Shown here one piece after another: positions 24,501 to 39,500 of a stretch of 64,000 nucleotides of DNA (positions are counted from its first letter, which is position 1; each line of letters begins with the position of its first letter). Source of the DNA: Elmis aenea (Eukaryota > Arthropoda > Insecta > Coleoptera > Elmidae); the NCBI GenBank assembly GCA_947652605.1, contig OX393579.1, positions 51,590,970-51,654,969 on the forward strand, given 5' to 3'. A model generated the notes under the pieces. It worked only from the letters and a program-made list of their open reading frames with translations, had not been told where the DNA came from and did not search any database. A program made the translations under genes and the position numbers.

Positions 24501-27500
24501 ATTCATTGTCATAAAACTGATGTATTCCATAATAGATAACTGTTCCATATTAGGGCACGTTACTCTATATTACAGAACAAAAGTTGTAAGAAGCATATAT
24601 TACGCACGAGTGGAAAAGTTGTGCACGGAGCCGCGTAGCAGCGAGTACGTATTTCCACGAGTGCGTAATTGCTTTACAACTCGTGTTATGAAGCTTACTT
24701 TTTCTACGATCACATAATACCCACGATTTTAACGGCTTTTTGGCTAATATACACATGTAATTACGTTGTCTTGTCAGTTTTGACGTAAAGTCTACTTTGA
24801 CATTTCTAGACAAGTGTGCGTTTTGCTTACCGTGCGTTATAACTCAAGGCATGCAATAAGTGTTTGACGTGAGTCTATAGATCATTGCTTTAAAAAACCC
24901 ACTTACTATGCACGCAAACTGTGCGATAAGTCATTTACATTAGTGGTCGTAGAAAGGTTTGTTGTTACACAACTGTTAAATTTGGACTAGTGAAGTCGTG
25001 CAGAAGAATGTCTAATAGAGTTCTCTCCTGTCACAGGTCATTTTTCAAGGGTTTCCGGTTTTCAATGAACATCTAAATTACTACAGTTCAAAAAATTGGG
25101 CACTAACACATACTAAAACAAAGGATACAGATACAAGAGTGATTTTTAAGAAAAATAAAGGGATGTAGCATAAATGATAAGAACAGCAATGATCCAATTA
25201 CAAAGGGTCCGGTGATAGTAAATATATCTTCAAAAAAATGTTGCCTCTATAATTATAATTATTGCAATATATAACAAATTTAATACATCACCTGAGAGTA
25301 TAAAAAATCTACGCACTCCCGACTTGAAGAAAAGATTAAGAAATGTCTTAATTTCTAAAGCTTACTATGGAGTTAGTGAATACCTTAATGACGATTACTT
25401 TAAAAACTCCTTTAAGTAATTATAATTGTGTTGTATATATTGTTATATATGTGTATTTTTATATCATTACTGTGACATGTTCTACGCCTTTTTGGATTTT
25501 TCAGAACAAATAAAGACTACTACTACTACTACTAAAAAAGAATATAAGAATCAAAGCAAGTAGCGGTTGTGATATCTATTACCCATGCCAGTAAGTAAGT
25601 ACAAGAAAATGGAATGGTGAACTACGATCGAAGAGAAAATATGCAGAGGAAACCCAAGAATAATATTAAAAAAATAAGTAAGGCAGAAAACAAAGATGTA
25701 AAGTCGGGAGGCGTGGGTTCGAATCCCGCGGCCGTCTGTCATCGTAGAGGTTTCAGGTGGTTCCCTCTACCTACTATAGGCAAATGCTGTGACAGTACTT
25801 CCACCTACCCTTACCTTACCCACCCTTTGCTTGTTCCCCGCCCCCTCCTCCCGGACGCTAATGGCCAAAGTAGTTGAAGCGTCCTTAAACCAACATTTAA
25901 AAAAAAAAAACAAAGATGGGTCAGTTGAAGAGATGTAACAGTTCACCAACCATAAAAAAAGGTCGAGAAACAATTAACAATTATAAAAGTACACCTCGAT
26001 ACCTAAAGGTGCAAGAGAACGCGATCAAGAAGAACCACGAGGCTGGGCAACTAGAGAGTTTTGTAGTGACAGTTTCTCAAAGATGCAAAATCTTTAAAAA
26101 TAATCATAAATCAAATGATCTTTCTTATTCTAAAAAACACAGTTACGATTTTCCTGTAAGCAGAGTAATTCATATTGCTAGGATGGCTCTAAGTGCTGAT
26201 TCTTAAAGACAACGTGCTCTTGGGCGTGTAGCAGATTTATTTTAACCAACCATAATGGTCAATGGTCGAATTTAAACATATTGATTTAAAGACTAGTAGC
26301 TTACTGGACAAGGTAAATATTGCCAACACGCGTGTGTTATTCAACATCCGCCTCAGAGTTATTTATTATTATGGTTCCTGTACTGAGACCTATTGGTCTA
26401 TTGTACCCTCTGGCGATGGTCACTTAAAGGAGTCCTCTGTTTTTGCAGAATTCCAGGATTTTCTTTAAGGGTGTTTTTCTTAAGTCTTCTTGGTTGGCTT
26501 TTTCTATCCCCAGAAGTCTACGCCGAGTGTGTAAATCCTTCAAGCCAGCATATTTTGTGAAGAGCAATTCCTTCTTCTTCGCCAAATCCTCTGCATATTT
26601 CGGTCTCTAGAAGCACTATTATGTAGAAGTGTTTGTTTAGCACACAGTGTTCTGTAATAAGACCTGTGGCTCCTCTGATGTCTGCTCTGCTCATCCTGAG
26701 CATTTCTTCTGCCTTTTCTTTAGGCATCTATAGGATAGCCTTGGAATGGGCTGTCCTGCAACTTTTTTCCAGATAAGACCATTTAACAGTGTTTCTTGAC
26801 GCTCCAATTGGTCAAAATAGTTTTCTATACCTGATGCCTAGCTCTTGAGGTTTTTTTCCAAGGTGTTCTTTCCACTTTAATTTAATGTCGAAGTTCATGC
26901 CTAAATATTTAGCTGTGTTAGAATGTGGAGTTCTGTTGTTGTTTAATACCACTGGCAGGTGTTCTACTGATCTTTTATTTGTGAAGTTCACATGCACTGT
27001 TTTGGTTTCGTTTAGTTTGATGAGCCATTTTAGTCCATTCGTTAATTTAATTTGTTGCCTTCTGGAGTTTATTTCTTGATTCTTCAATAGTTTTGCCGAT
27101 GGCTAGTATTGCGGTGTCGTCGGTAAAAGTGGCTACTTTCACATTTTGTGTTTGTGGTATATCAGAAGCGAATAGCAGGTACAGTACCGGGCCAAGGATA
27201 CTACCTTGGGCTTTGTCTTCTTTGAATGTGGAATACTCTTCATCTTGTTTCACTCGGAAAATTCTATCTGATAGATAGGATTTTAGAATGTCACAATGCT
27301 TTGGTAGAGATTTGTTTAGCTTGTGCAACTTACAACTTATCAAATAATCAACTAGGTGTTGTTAAAACAAACAAATAAATTCTAATCGACTTTTTCAAAC
27401 AAATTTATTGTGCTAAACGTTTTAGTTACCTTACAAATCCATCTAAAATTTAAAGTTCATATAATATAATTAGTAAAAATTCCCTGATTATAATATTCTT

Positions 27501-30500
27501 CTTATAATAATAAAAAGAACGTGTGGTTTAGAAATAAAATTCAAGCTATTCCAACAGTTAAAATAAAGATTTTAATGTCTCTGCAAAAACATCAACGTCA
27601 GAACAGAAGTGAGTGCGGGATCTTGTCAGTTTCCATAGCGGAAAGTGGAACAAAACTTTAACCTTATGCGTACTGCCGAAAACCTGACCAAATTCAACAG
27701 GCGCCAGCAAAGCAGTTGATACGTGAAATCACCAAGTGTTATCTACCGCAAATGTATGAACAACGGGCCGGGTTGCTCATACACTTAAGTTAAATCCAGG
27801 TAGAATTGATGATTATCGTAGTTAGTTCACTATTTGAAACACCGATGCTTTTATATCAGCCGGATAGGTCAGCAAATCTCTCAACCCAGAAGTAACATCA
27901 TTAAAAGAAAAACCTAGTACAAGCAAAAAAGTGTTAACGCTGAAGATACTCTGAAGTCATCTTTTCCATTCCAGTGGTGGCAGAATAGGCATTCCACTGC
28001 CAGTACTACAAGTCCTGAACGTTCATTTCGTAAGTAGACAGCTGAGCTACAGCGGTTAAAGTGCTGCTACGTATAAGCAATCATGGCTTGAATGATTTTT
28101 TTTAAGAGGTAAATTCATAAGTGCATGTCTGCAAGTGAGACGAGCTTCTAGCGATATCTTCCAAAAACCCACTCCAAACTTTGTGTGTAAAAATTTGTTA
28201 TTCTGGATGAAAGACTATGAATCCACAACAAGTCTTCATCTGATCAAAGTTCACAGACAGAAAAATGACATTCCAAGTTGACGGTATGCTACTTCTTGTT
28301 AATTTTACGCAACCAATATTCAAACCTGGTCACTCGTTCACCAATAATGCTGCCTGACCGACTCCCATAGGTCCGATTCTATTACAAACTTTCTCACCAA
28401 TACGTCTCATTTAATCAAACTCCATACAGATGGTAATTTGTCCTCTCTCGACTAAATTCAATTGGGCCGGATAAAAGAGATGTAACAACAATTTCCATAT
28501 TCGATTTTGTGCGTGTTAGATCACCTTGAAGTCACCATGTACTTATAATGTTGACACTGTTAAACAGATTTTATGTGGAAGTTCAAAAACCAACAGAAAG
28601 CGAATAATTTTGATTGAAAATGTTGTGCCAAAAAAAAACGGTCGCGCTATAAACAGAATTTCAAGAATTTGTAAACAAAATAACTGCACAAACTCACAGC
28701 TGTCTGAATCCAAAAAATAGCCACACAACAACTTCTGTATGGAGTGCCTTGACGTCAGATTGACACATACTGTCATTAGAGTTTCGAAAGCGTTTCATTT
28801 AAGCCAAGAAAATTGCATCCATCGCATTAATTTGAGTATGGAAATTAATAATCTAGAGTTTTCCAAGAATGAAATGTGTTAAAATTGGATTATAGAAAAA
28901 TTGTAAGTAAAATTTTTCAAAATATCCATTGCAAGATTACTAACACACTAAAATTAATTAATACGTCAACAAACTAAAATAGTGTCAGAGCCTTACTGAA
29001 AACCATGACTCATTGTAAATACAGTAAAAAAGGAAAACCAAAAATTTACTACACAAAGCTTAGTTTTTTTTTTGTCAAAACCTTTAAAAATGTATGATTA
29101 TTTAATTCTACCCCAGTTATGTTGGTACATCTTGAATGGAAAATCAACACTTTTCCAATGTTGGAGTACTTAGTGAAGCAATATTCTCATTTTTTTACGT
29201 TGTGTCACTCAAAAAATGACACTTCAAAATTAGTGTCAATTTTTATCACCATAAAATCTAGACTTCAAGCAGATTATATTATATTTTTGCAATGCAAAGT
29301 TGTTTGCATTCTTTTAAATTCACGATGTATATCAAATTAACAAAGATGCACCCTTCACATTTTTTTTTTTTTTTTGAGAAAAAGCCCACGTCACAACGCA
29401 AAAGTCATTTAAGTTATTGGATTAAGTTTTCCGAAAAAATAGTGTAAACGGACTGTAAGCCTAATGCGGCTAAAAAACGGACTATTTATAGAGTACGATT
29501 CACAATTATTGTTAACGTAGTATTATTGTAAGTTTTTTTTATGTGTAAGTAAAATATTGTATATTTATTTATATAAATAACGTAGGAGATGTAAACACAA
29601 ATAAATGATTTTATTTAATTCTTTTTACTTAATTATGTTAAACTACTACATGATGTGCATATTAACGAACATAGTTTGTCACATATACATATAAGGAAAA
29701 AAAAACAGCTTGAAGATTTATACAGGGCGTGTAAAAACTGGCGAAAGCGTTACACGTAACGATATTCTCCGTAAAATTCTAAGTCGAAACTCTTAAAACA
29801 AAAATGTTGTACCATGCTTCCTATGGCCTCAGGAATGATTTAAAAAAACAAAAATTTGGCAACATTGCATCCACTGATTTGCGTTTGGACATTTTTTTAT
29901 CAGCAAATTTTGCTTAGGTATTTGTAATATTTATTCGAACTGAAGGCCTTTAGTTCATAAACACAGCTGCAATTTTTTAGGTATCGTCTAACACAAACTA
30001 GAAATAATTACGAGAAAAACAGAGATGACAGCTAATGACAATGTTGCCATATGTATTATTTTCATTCAAATCAGTGATTTACATATTTTCAACACGAATT
30101 TTTGAAAGGAAAAACAATATCCACGAAAAATACTATTCGAAATTTATTTTTATTCCAAATCGCAGCTTTTTCATTAAAAAATATTAAATAACGCTTTTTA
30201 AAGGACTGAATGTCAATACTTTGAGGACCTCTTGCAGACACAGCAAGCATATTAAAAAATTTTCGTATAAAGATTTTCGACTTTGAATTTTACGAAAACC
30301 ATCGCCACGTGTAGCGCTTCCGCCAATTTATACACACCCAGTATAAGGTGGTATTACTTACAAATTTTCATGTATGTAGAAGAAAGTGTCTCAAATAAGA
30401 TTAAGATATCAAAACAAATTTTTGGTATAAAAGAACAATCAACTTCTTCATGTGAAGCTCAAGCTCAAACTTTGTTCCCCCAAGCAGTCAATAGCTGCTC

Positions 30501-33500
30501 CAGTTGTTAAAAATGTTAAATCAAGTTCAGTTACATTTACAAATGTAAATAATTGTGTGTTCAATATTTATACAAATGAAAAGTAAACAATTTCCATAAC
30601 AGTTATTTATTTAATCAGTGGGATAAAGGCATCATTAGAGTGCGTGGTTTGCCCGAAGAGGGCGTTAGCCCGAGACGGGTAAAAGCACAAGTATATTTAA
30701 AGCCTTTATCACACGTATTAAATACAACTTTTTATCTACGACTGCCCAAAATCGACAAAAAATATATATTATTTTGTAAGATGAAGTACCTATTTTCTGT
30801 CAAATGTCATAATTTTTAATTTAAAGTCGAGTAGTTTGGCATTTGACAGCATAGCAACCAGGCAATTTGTCTGTCAAAAATATTACAGTTTTTGTAATTT
30901 ATCTTTTCGTGGTGATTATTTTGGGATAAAACATGTAAATATAATAACGGGCGTATAAATAATTGTAATAATTGTAAAGTTCCACTTTACTAAATGATTT
31001 TGAATTTAGTAAAATAGTCTGTTACTATATAAAATTGCAACTTAGCTTAGAAATAGTGAAAGACTTAAAGTGCACCCTAATTGATTAGCCAAAAGATTAT
31101 TAACCGAATCAGATACGAGTAAATTTAAAAGGTTTAAACCATCCGACTTAACAACTAGAGTTAATTAATTAATTAAAATAGAACAATTTTAAATAAGTCC
31201 ATCTTAGGACGGTGGTGTATAGGGCATGTTATCGCCACTGGGCGTTTGCTGGCATGTTATCTAAATATAGGGTTTACTTATTGTTTATTCAGGACAGACC
31301 CCTAGGGGTTATAAAAAAAATTATAATTATAATTTTTTTAAATTAAATAACGGTTATACGTTTGTATAGATTCACATATCATATGAATTTTACCCTTTTT
31401 TTTATGAGAAAATCTGGCGCTCCCATAACTTGGAGACTCTAGGCCTAGACTCACCTTATGGTAAAGCCACAAAACCGTCGCTGTTACCTAGCAATAATCA
31501 ATTTTAAAAATTTATCAAGATACAGTTGAATTTAACAATGTTACACACCTCTCTTGGCAATCACACAAGTGCAAGAACGTTGGTAAAGTGGATATAACCG
31601 ACCCTATTGTACTAAAATTAATTAGAGCTCTCTAAACACTCATTTTGGGCCAAAGTTGTGATGAGATCTTTTGTGAACTGAATTCTCGTTACTTGATATA
31701 AAGCTACACCCAGGAAACCATTATCTGACTATGCGGCGCTTAAAAAGAATTTTCTCGTTACCAAACTTTCGCTAGGTGTCGCCGGTTCCTGTCGAACACT
31801 CGTAATGTCGTAATATTCTATTGTCCTCGACTGGTAAGACCATAAATTATCCCCGCGAAACAAATAAACCCTCAGAAATTCGATGTAGCAGCCTAAACGT
31901 CAATAAAACGCCAACTTACAAAATTAAATTTTGTTGTCATTGTAGCTACAAATTTATTCGCGCAACGAAAGTATTGGAAAACTATAAGCAGAAAAACGAA
32001 AAATATGAAATGCTGCACAATAGGACGATTTATGAGGCTCTTGATTTCGTTTTTGCGTCGTTGAAATTATTCAGGAAGATGTAAACGCGACTTTCAGTTT
32101 AATTTGAAGAGAATTTGCAAGATATAACTCTTAGAATTAGTAACTAACGATTTGTGAATTGTAATTTTGCAGGAAGTTGATTGCTAAAACTTTTGTGCTT
32201 AATATTTATAGTTCCTTTTGAGGGAAATTTCAAAGCTGGAAGTTTGGAGGCGGTAACAGACTTTATCATGGCTGTAATATAATAACGCGATGATATTTTT
32301 TCTTTTAAGCCGGGCCACAAAGGGGCCTCTATATCTTATATTTTAGAATCGCAGACCGAACATTGGGGCAGTCTACAGCGTTTTAGCTTTAGACACACAA
32401 AAGCTTTTTTCAGAAATCCGGTATTAAATGAACGACACTCAAAATATGATAAGTGATGAATAAGCATTGTTAGTAGCTACATTCTCAGTATCAGTCCACC
32501 GTGGCGAATTATCTAATGTCTTAGTTTCTTAGTATTCTAATAATTCAACTACATCATTTTCATGTACATAACCGATAATGCTCATGAATGCATTTGACTT
32601 AGTGAATTACTTAATTTTATTTACATTCTTTATGGATAATCGATATGTGATTTTAAATAAAATTATTTTCCTAACAACCAGTATAATTTATCGAGTTTGT
32701 GAGAAAGTTGCCCCTGTGAAGGTGGGAGATGATTGAAAATATTGCTATGAGAAACCTTTTAATAAGTATAAAACATCTACCAAATATCATTCTCCTACAT
32801 ACCTACCTATAATCAAATTTGAGAAATAAAATAAAAACCTAATTTTACCGCTTCTCTTTAAGGGAGTTCAACTTCGAAAGAAGACGTCTAAGGAAAACAT
32901 TTTATATGAAAGAACCCCCTTAATTTTCGAAAAAGAATCACCACCTGAATTTTTTCGCAATATTTATGAAACAGCCTGTATATAAACATTTAAATTGCAA
33001 AATTTCTGATTAAAAAAAAAACACAAGGATCGCACTTTTCAGCTCGTTGAAAATATGACTGTGTATAATTTTTTAAACAGTAAAAACCATCTCCAAAAAG
33101 TCATTTTTTTACATTTCTCCAAATTTGAGAAACAAAATTAAAACCTACTTTTAGCGTTCGCCTTTATGCGGGTCCGAAAGAAGACGTTTTAGGAAAAAAA
33201 TATATGAAGGCCCGCCCCTTCCTCAAATTTTGGTGAGGAATTACCTCCCGAAGTTTTTTGCAATATTTATGAATCACCCTGTATATAGACACATACGCAC
33301 ATTTAGCAGTATTTGGGGGCGCCAAATATTCTTTGCCTAGGGACAGTGGCGTAGCGAGGGTAAATGGCGCCCGGGGTATATTATTTTATTGCGCCCCCCC
33401 TCGTCTATTTTTTTATTGTAGATTGTGAGTTTCAAGAAAATAATGTTCTGATTAATTTAAATACACTGTAATGAACATTCGAACAAACTATAATGGCATT

Positions 33501-36500
33501 TTAGTTTTCTGGCTTTATAAAAGTAACATAAACGCAACAATTTCTTTGTCTTCGCGGCGCCCCCCACAACTGGCGCCCGGGGCATCGATATCCCCCTTGT
33601 ATCCCCGTCGCTACGCCACTGCCTAGGGGCGCCAGATACCCTTGCGCCGGTCCTGCAAGGTGATTTTATAAAATATATTGTGATTAAACTGTGAATAGTA
33701 ATAATTAATATTTAAAGTCTCTTTTTTTTTACAAAATTATTATGATCAAAGCAATGTCTCCGGAAAAAAAATACCAGAAATTCCACTTTTGTTTTTTAAG
33801 TATCGAGTCCCGGGCGTAGAAAAATGGTCGAGACTTATAAATCCCAAATCCTTTAGACGAATGTAATGTATTCGGTATAATAGTAAACAATAATACCTCG
33901 AAAAATTTCGATTTTAAAATAACGCACCGTTTGATTATATTTAAACCGTTTTAAAACATTTTCCTATCATTATTTCATTGCTATGTGTGTAATTAATATC
34001 GCCACCTGTTGATTATCTTCGTTAATTATTAAATTGTTTGCACCGTCAAAAATGACGAGTTAATTTTAATTCGCTAAAGAGATTTCGCCTGGTTTTCTGT
34101 AAGCAAATAATTTGAATTTCCCTTCCAGTACATCAAAGCTATAGAGACGTAAATTATTTTAACAAAGCTGCTTCATCAAGTTTCATAGCATGGCAACATT
34201 ATGTTCCAAGCATCACACAAAAAGAGGTGTCTGTAATTTCATGTTTACTTCAAGAGTAAAAAAATTAAAAAACTGTACGAAAATAGCACATTTTTTATTG
34301 TAGATTTCTTCATAAAATATATAGTGTCTACAAAAAGTAATGTAACGGATTAATATCTCGTCTTGTGACAAAAATAAGCTTTAAATAAAAGTTGTTTTTC
34401 TACTAATGTAAATGATTCTTACCGTACAGCCTGCATGCATAGAAAGTGGGTTCTTACGCACGGTAAGCAAAAAGTACAGTTTTTTAAAGAAATGATCAAC
34501 GTAGACTCACGTCAAACCTCCTGCATGCCTAGTAAGTGAGTTATAAGGCATGGTAAGCAAAATGCACACTTGTCTAGAAATGTCAAAGTAGGCTTACGTC
34601 AAAATTGACAAGACAAGGTAACTACACGTGTATATCAGCCAAAAAGCCGTTAAAATCGTAAGTATTATGTGATCGTAGAAAAAGTAAGCTACATAACACG
34701 AGTTGTAAAGCAATTACGCAGTCGCCGCTACGCGGCTCCGTGCGCAACTTTTCCACTCGTGCGTAATATGCTTCTTACAGCTCTTGCTATGTATTATATT
34801 ACTGTGGTCATTTATTACATAACCTTAAATTATTTTCAACTATACAGTGTTTTGTTTTTGCGCACCGATGCGTCACTTTGTTTTTTTTTTAAATAGAACA
34901 CCCAGTAACTTTTATAACTTTTAAAAGGAAACTTAAATTCTCTTTCGAAAATATACCGGTTGTCACGTTCATGGTACACCCACATTTTTCTCTTTATTTT
35001 TCAAGAAAATTTTTTGAAACTCGGGGCATCGTATAAACTCCATAAACGTAACTTTTTGACACACAACCGAATTTTTGTCCACTTCCTTTTTCAGCGGAAG
35101 TGACACCAACTTTTGATTTTTAAATGGAACACCCTGTAAATAACTGCATTTTTGGATTCTACACAATTTTCTAAATCCAATAACACCAAAAAAGTGACAT
35201 TTCAAATGTTTTTTTAAATTGATTTTTTTTTAAATTAAATTTTTTGATGAACAGTAACTTTTGTTGTATTTGTCGCAGATGCAAAATGGGCATATCAGAC
35301 GATTCGTTATAAATGGTTGTACCGAATTGTACCTCGGTACCAATATGATTCCATTTCAAAAAAAAAAGTTTCGTCCAAAAAATCTTTTTGGATAACTATG
35401 TTCATTAATAAATCGCTTAATTAACTATTTTTGACATGCTTTTGTTTTTTGTAGCATTACATCGCTCAAAGTGAATAAATCGGAGCAGCCATGGCACACT
35501 TAAATTAAAAACTAAAAATCAATTTAAAAAAACATTTGACATTTGAAATGTCACTTTTTTGGTGTTATTGGATTTAGAAAATTATGTAGAATCCAAAAAT
35601 GCAGTTATTTACAGGGTGTTCCATTTAAAAATCAAAAGTTGTTCCGCTGAAAAAAGAAGGGGAAAAAAATTCGTTTGTGTGTCAAAAAGTTACGTTTATG
35701 GAGTTTATACGATGCCCCAAGTTTCGAGAAATGTTCTTAAAAAATAAAGAGAAAAAGATGGGTGTACCATGAACGTGTGACACCCGGTATAGGTTTTATG
35801 TATCTAAAATCAGTCGGTTTTGAGTTATTTAAGTTTTAATAAAAATATTGACAGAAACAGGAGTCTTAACAAAATAATGATATTTCACAACTTGGCCATG
35901 TTAGAACGAATTGCTTTGAAACTTTGTAGGACAATAGTCTTACATTGTTTTTGACTAAATAAAATTTTAAAACAATACTCAGGCTGTTCTTTATACCCGG
36001 TCCAATTAGTCAAACTCTAAACACGAATAAGTCGTTTTTTTTTAATGGAACACCCTACATATTTTTACATTTTCTTATTGATAATTTAATTACGTTTAAA
36101 AACTATTAAAGCTCAATTATGTCTTGAATCAGTATTTCTGAAGTTATTGCGGTTTTCTTGATAATTTACGAACACAAACTAATCTTAAGATACTCAACAA
36201 AACAGTTTTGGTGAGCATTTAATTAATCAAAAATATTTTACAAAGCAATTCAGTCAAAACTTTGGAGTCATAGCCGAAGCGAATAGACATAATATGCGTT
36301 TTCAAATTAAATTTTTAAACGCGATTACAGGAGAACGAAGATATAAGTCTTAATAATGAAACAGATATTCATTTCAGAAGCTGAGGCCGCAATTTCGTTA
36401 GTGTAATTTATTATCTATTGAACGGTGACATAAAGCTTGTGATAATTTGATAACTTTCTCGAGGAATTTCCTTTATTAAATTTAATTCTGTATTCATACT

Positions 36501-39500
36501 TTCCTGTTAGACTCTTTTCGGTGAGATCCCAACCTTCGGGATGATATGGATTACTTCGAAATTTGTTTTCTTAGGATACTTGAAGCAATTTTTAATCCGT
36601 TTTCCGTCCGTTTTGTGAGGGTTCTCGATTTTAATCCTGTGATAATTTTAGAAGTCCATTTACATTATATTGAAACGACTGGTTATTCTTTGCGAATCAA
36701 TATTTGATTTTATTTAAGACTTCTCAAACATTTTGAAGAAAATTTACTTCACCTGTCAAATTTGCGTTTTCAACCAATCACTAATCTTAAATTTTCTAGA
36801 GACTACCAATAGGAACATTATTAAACGGTAATAATTTTACATTCCCCTGTCAGATGTTGATCCTCCTATCAAATTTGCGTTTTCGACCAATAACAAACGC
36901 AGATTTACTAAAAACGACCAATAAACATAATAATACACTGATAATATCTATTTCGCAATTAACAGATTTTCATGCGTTTATTGGTCGTTTCTAAGAAATC
37001 CTAGTTTGTGATTGGTCGAAAATATAAATTTGGAAAGGGAATTAAATATTTTGGTCTTGATAATTTTTTAACGAATTTCGGCGACCAGTAGCGTTACTTT
37101 AAGATAGATTAAACCACACCTCTAACGCACCACTTTGACAGTACTTGTAAAATTTGACATAACATTCATTTAATTTGACAGGTAGATTAAGTGAAGGAAA
37201 TTTTCTAACAAAATATAACTCGTGCATTGCAAATATAATCTATAATTTTTGACAAATCTTCACTCATGCAAGTTGAATCAGGCTCAACTTGCATTCGGAC
37301 ACATTTACCAAAAATTATCGATAATTTTCAATGCACTTTTTATATTACTACTAAAAATACCTCTACTAGGCAGTCCTAGTACACGGCTAGCAAAAATTAC
37401 CTACAGAATTGTTGTAGAAAAGTTCTATGAACTTTAATTATCATCATAGGGGCACATACATACAGATAAGTGCATTCATGCCATTCTCTCATACATAAAC
37501 AGAAATCTCATTTACATACAATATGTGGATGCTCTATTCTCGAGTTAGTTGTCTTTTAATTAAAACTATATACTCCTACTTGTTATGGTCTTTTTTTGCT
37601 AGTTTACTGTTGCAACATACATAAATGCAATTAATTAAATGATTTTCCGCAAAATTCAACCTTAATTCGTCAAATGTTTTGCAAAATGTTAACCTATTTA
37701 TTAAAGTTCTAATAGTTATTTAATACGTAGTAAGGACGATGAAAATATTAGCAATAGTGAAAAGGTTATAATTACGATTTAAATTCCTCTAAAAATCTTC
37801 AAACAGAAAAATTTTAACAGTATATTTTTTGTGTATACTTCATTAGTTTCTGGTGCCCTATTATTTGGAAGTTCTCTTACCACTGTTCGAAACTTTTGTA
37901 CATCTCAATTTACAAATAAACACACGAATGTTATCGCTATGCGACAATTGGTTAATATAGAAAAGCGATTTAAACCTCAAAGCAAATGTTCGAAATAGAA
38001 CGGAAGTGATAAAACTCTTTTACAATAGAGTTTAAAACTGCATGAAATTGAATGCCTAATATAAATGAAATGTTTCATAATTTTATTGAATGGTTGCTGC
38101 TTTATCATATATTTTATTACTTGGATTCTGTCGTTACAAGGGGGCGGGGTTTCAGTGTAGCCAAGTCGACTAGCCCGTTTTACCCTCCAACTTCGATAAG
38201 AATTCTTTTTTTATGTGAATTTTTCATTGGGTTTACCCCGAGATTTTAATTTTACCCCATTTGGGTATTTGGGTAGACTAAAAGTGCCGCGCCAAAGAAA
38301 GTGGCACCCGGGGCCGACCGCCCCCCTCCTCTAGCTACGCCGCTGCCATTACTAATTGTAAGTAGTGCACAGTGCATCTTTAAAGTTTATTTTAATCAAC
38401 AGAAAACAAGATAATTCTTAAATAAATAACTGTGGGTCTTTTTTTATTATTTACTTACCATGCGCGAAGCAACGATATTTTCTAAAGGCCCTGGTCACTG
38501 ATTGATTCCTGCAAAATTAAACCAAAATTAGTAATTTCATAGGTACGAAACTTATACAATAAAGTAACATTAAGCAGTATGAATCAGGTATAAACACAAG
38601 TTTTCACAACGTAAGACAGTATGATTACTTAAAAAAAAAGCCTTCCCTATATCATCGCTATTTTTATTATGTAGTCATGTAGTGCATAATACCACCCTAT
38701 TATATTTACATATAAAACAATACCAAATTATATTGTGCATAAACGTTTTGGATAATTTCTTATGGAAAGAAGTTTATGTGCAATATCCTTCAGGGAAAAA
38801 TGTTTTAACGCAAATAATGTACAGATTTTTTAAGGATATGCAAGCGTGCAGCTCAACTAAGCAGATCACCGACTACGTAATAACATTTAGCTTTCTGTTT
38901 CAGTTGACGTTCGATACATTTACACTGGGTCGATTCGTGTCCTTCACATCTGATGGTTGTCCAGATGGTGCCTTACAAATAACAGAAGCCAACAGACCCC
39001 ACGTTGGCGGTTCTTGGTGCGGGACATCGTGGGGTCCAGCAATTTACTATAGCGAAACCAAAAGTGTTACCATATCCGTTAGCCTCTTTCGACTGGCCAA
39101 GGACCAAAACGGATATAACTTCGACTTCCGCATGGAATACAAGCTTCTAAGAAAGACGTCCGCCACAGTGAGATACGGAGGAGGTAAGAACAAATGTCAC
39201 AGCTACCTGACGTCATAAAATATGTAATATCACTTGCTTTTTGTTCTTGTAGTAATAACGTAACCGTCGTTTGTTTCAGGCAAGCCCTTCATAAATACTA
39301 CCGCGCCTACAGTGGAGCCGGAATCCGAATATTACTTAGGAGATTTAATAACGGGAACTTATTGTTCCCGGATATTTAGTGATTGCGATAGAAAGCACTG
39401 CAGGTTACAGTCGCCGAACTTCCCAGGATTATACCCCCGCAACGTGACCTGCTATTACGCCGTACGGCAGCACGAGGTGCCTTTAGGCAAACATGCCTTA

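Noticed and set aside
25705..25740. Possible tRNA gene (TTCGAATCC arm)
   Set aside because: Only the T arm and 3' part are present. The A-tail and target duplication show a SINE.
27361..29722. Possible missing CUB exon or a nested gene
   Set aside because: No frame shows cysteine spacing, CUB strands or good splice pairs; exons A and B already join in phase.
38682..38903. Upstream extension of CUB exon B
   Set aside because: Sequence lacks CUB features and precedes a good TTTCAG acceptor in matching phase; intron read-through.
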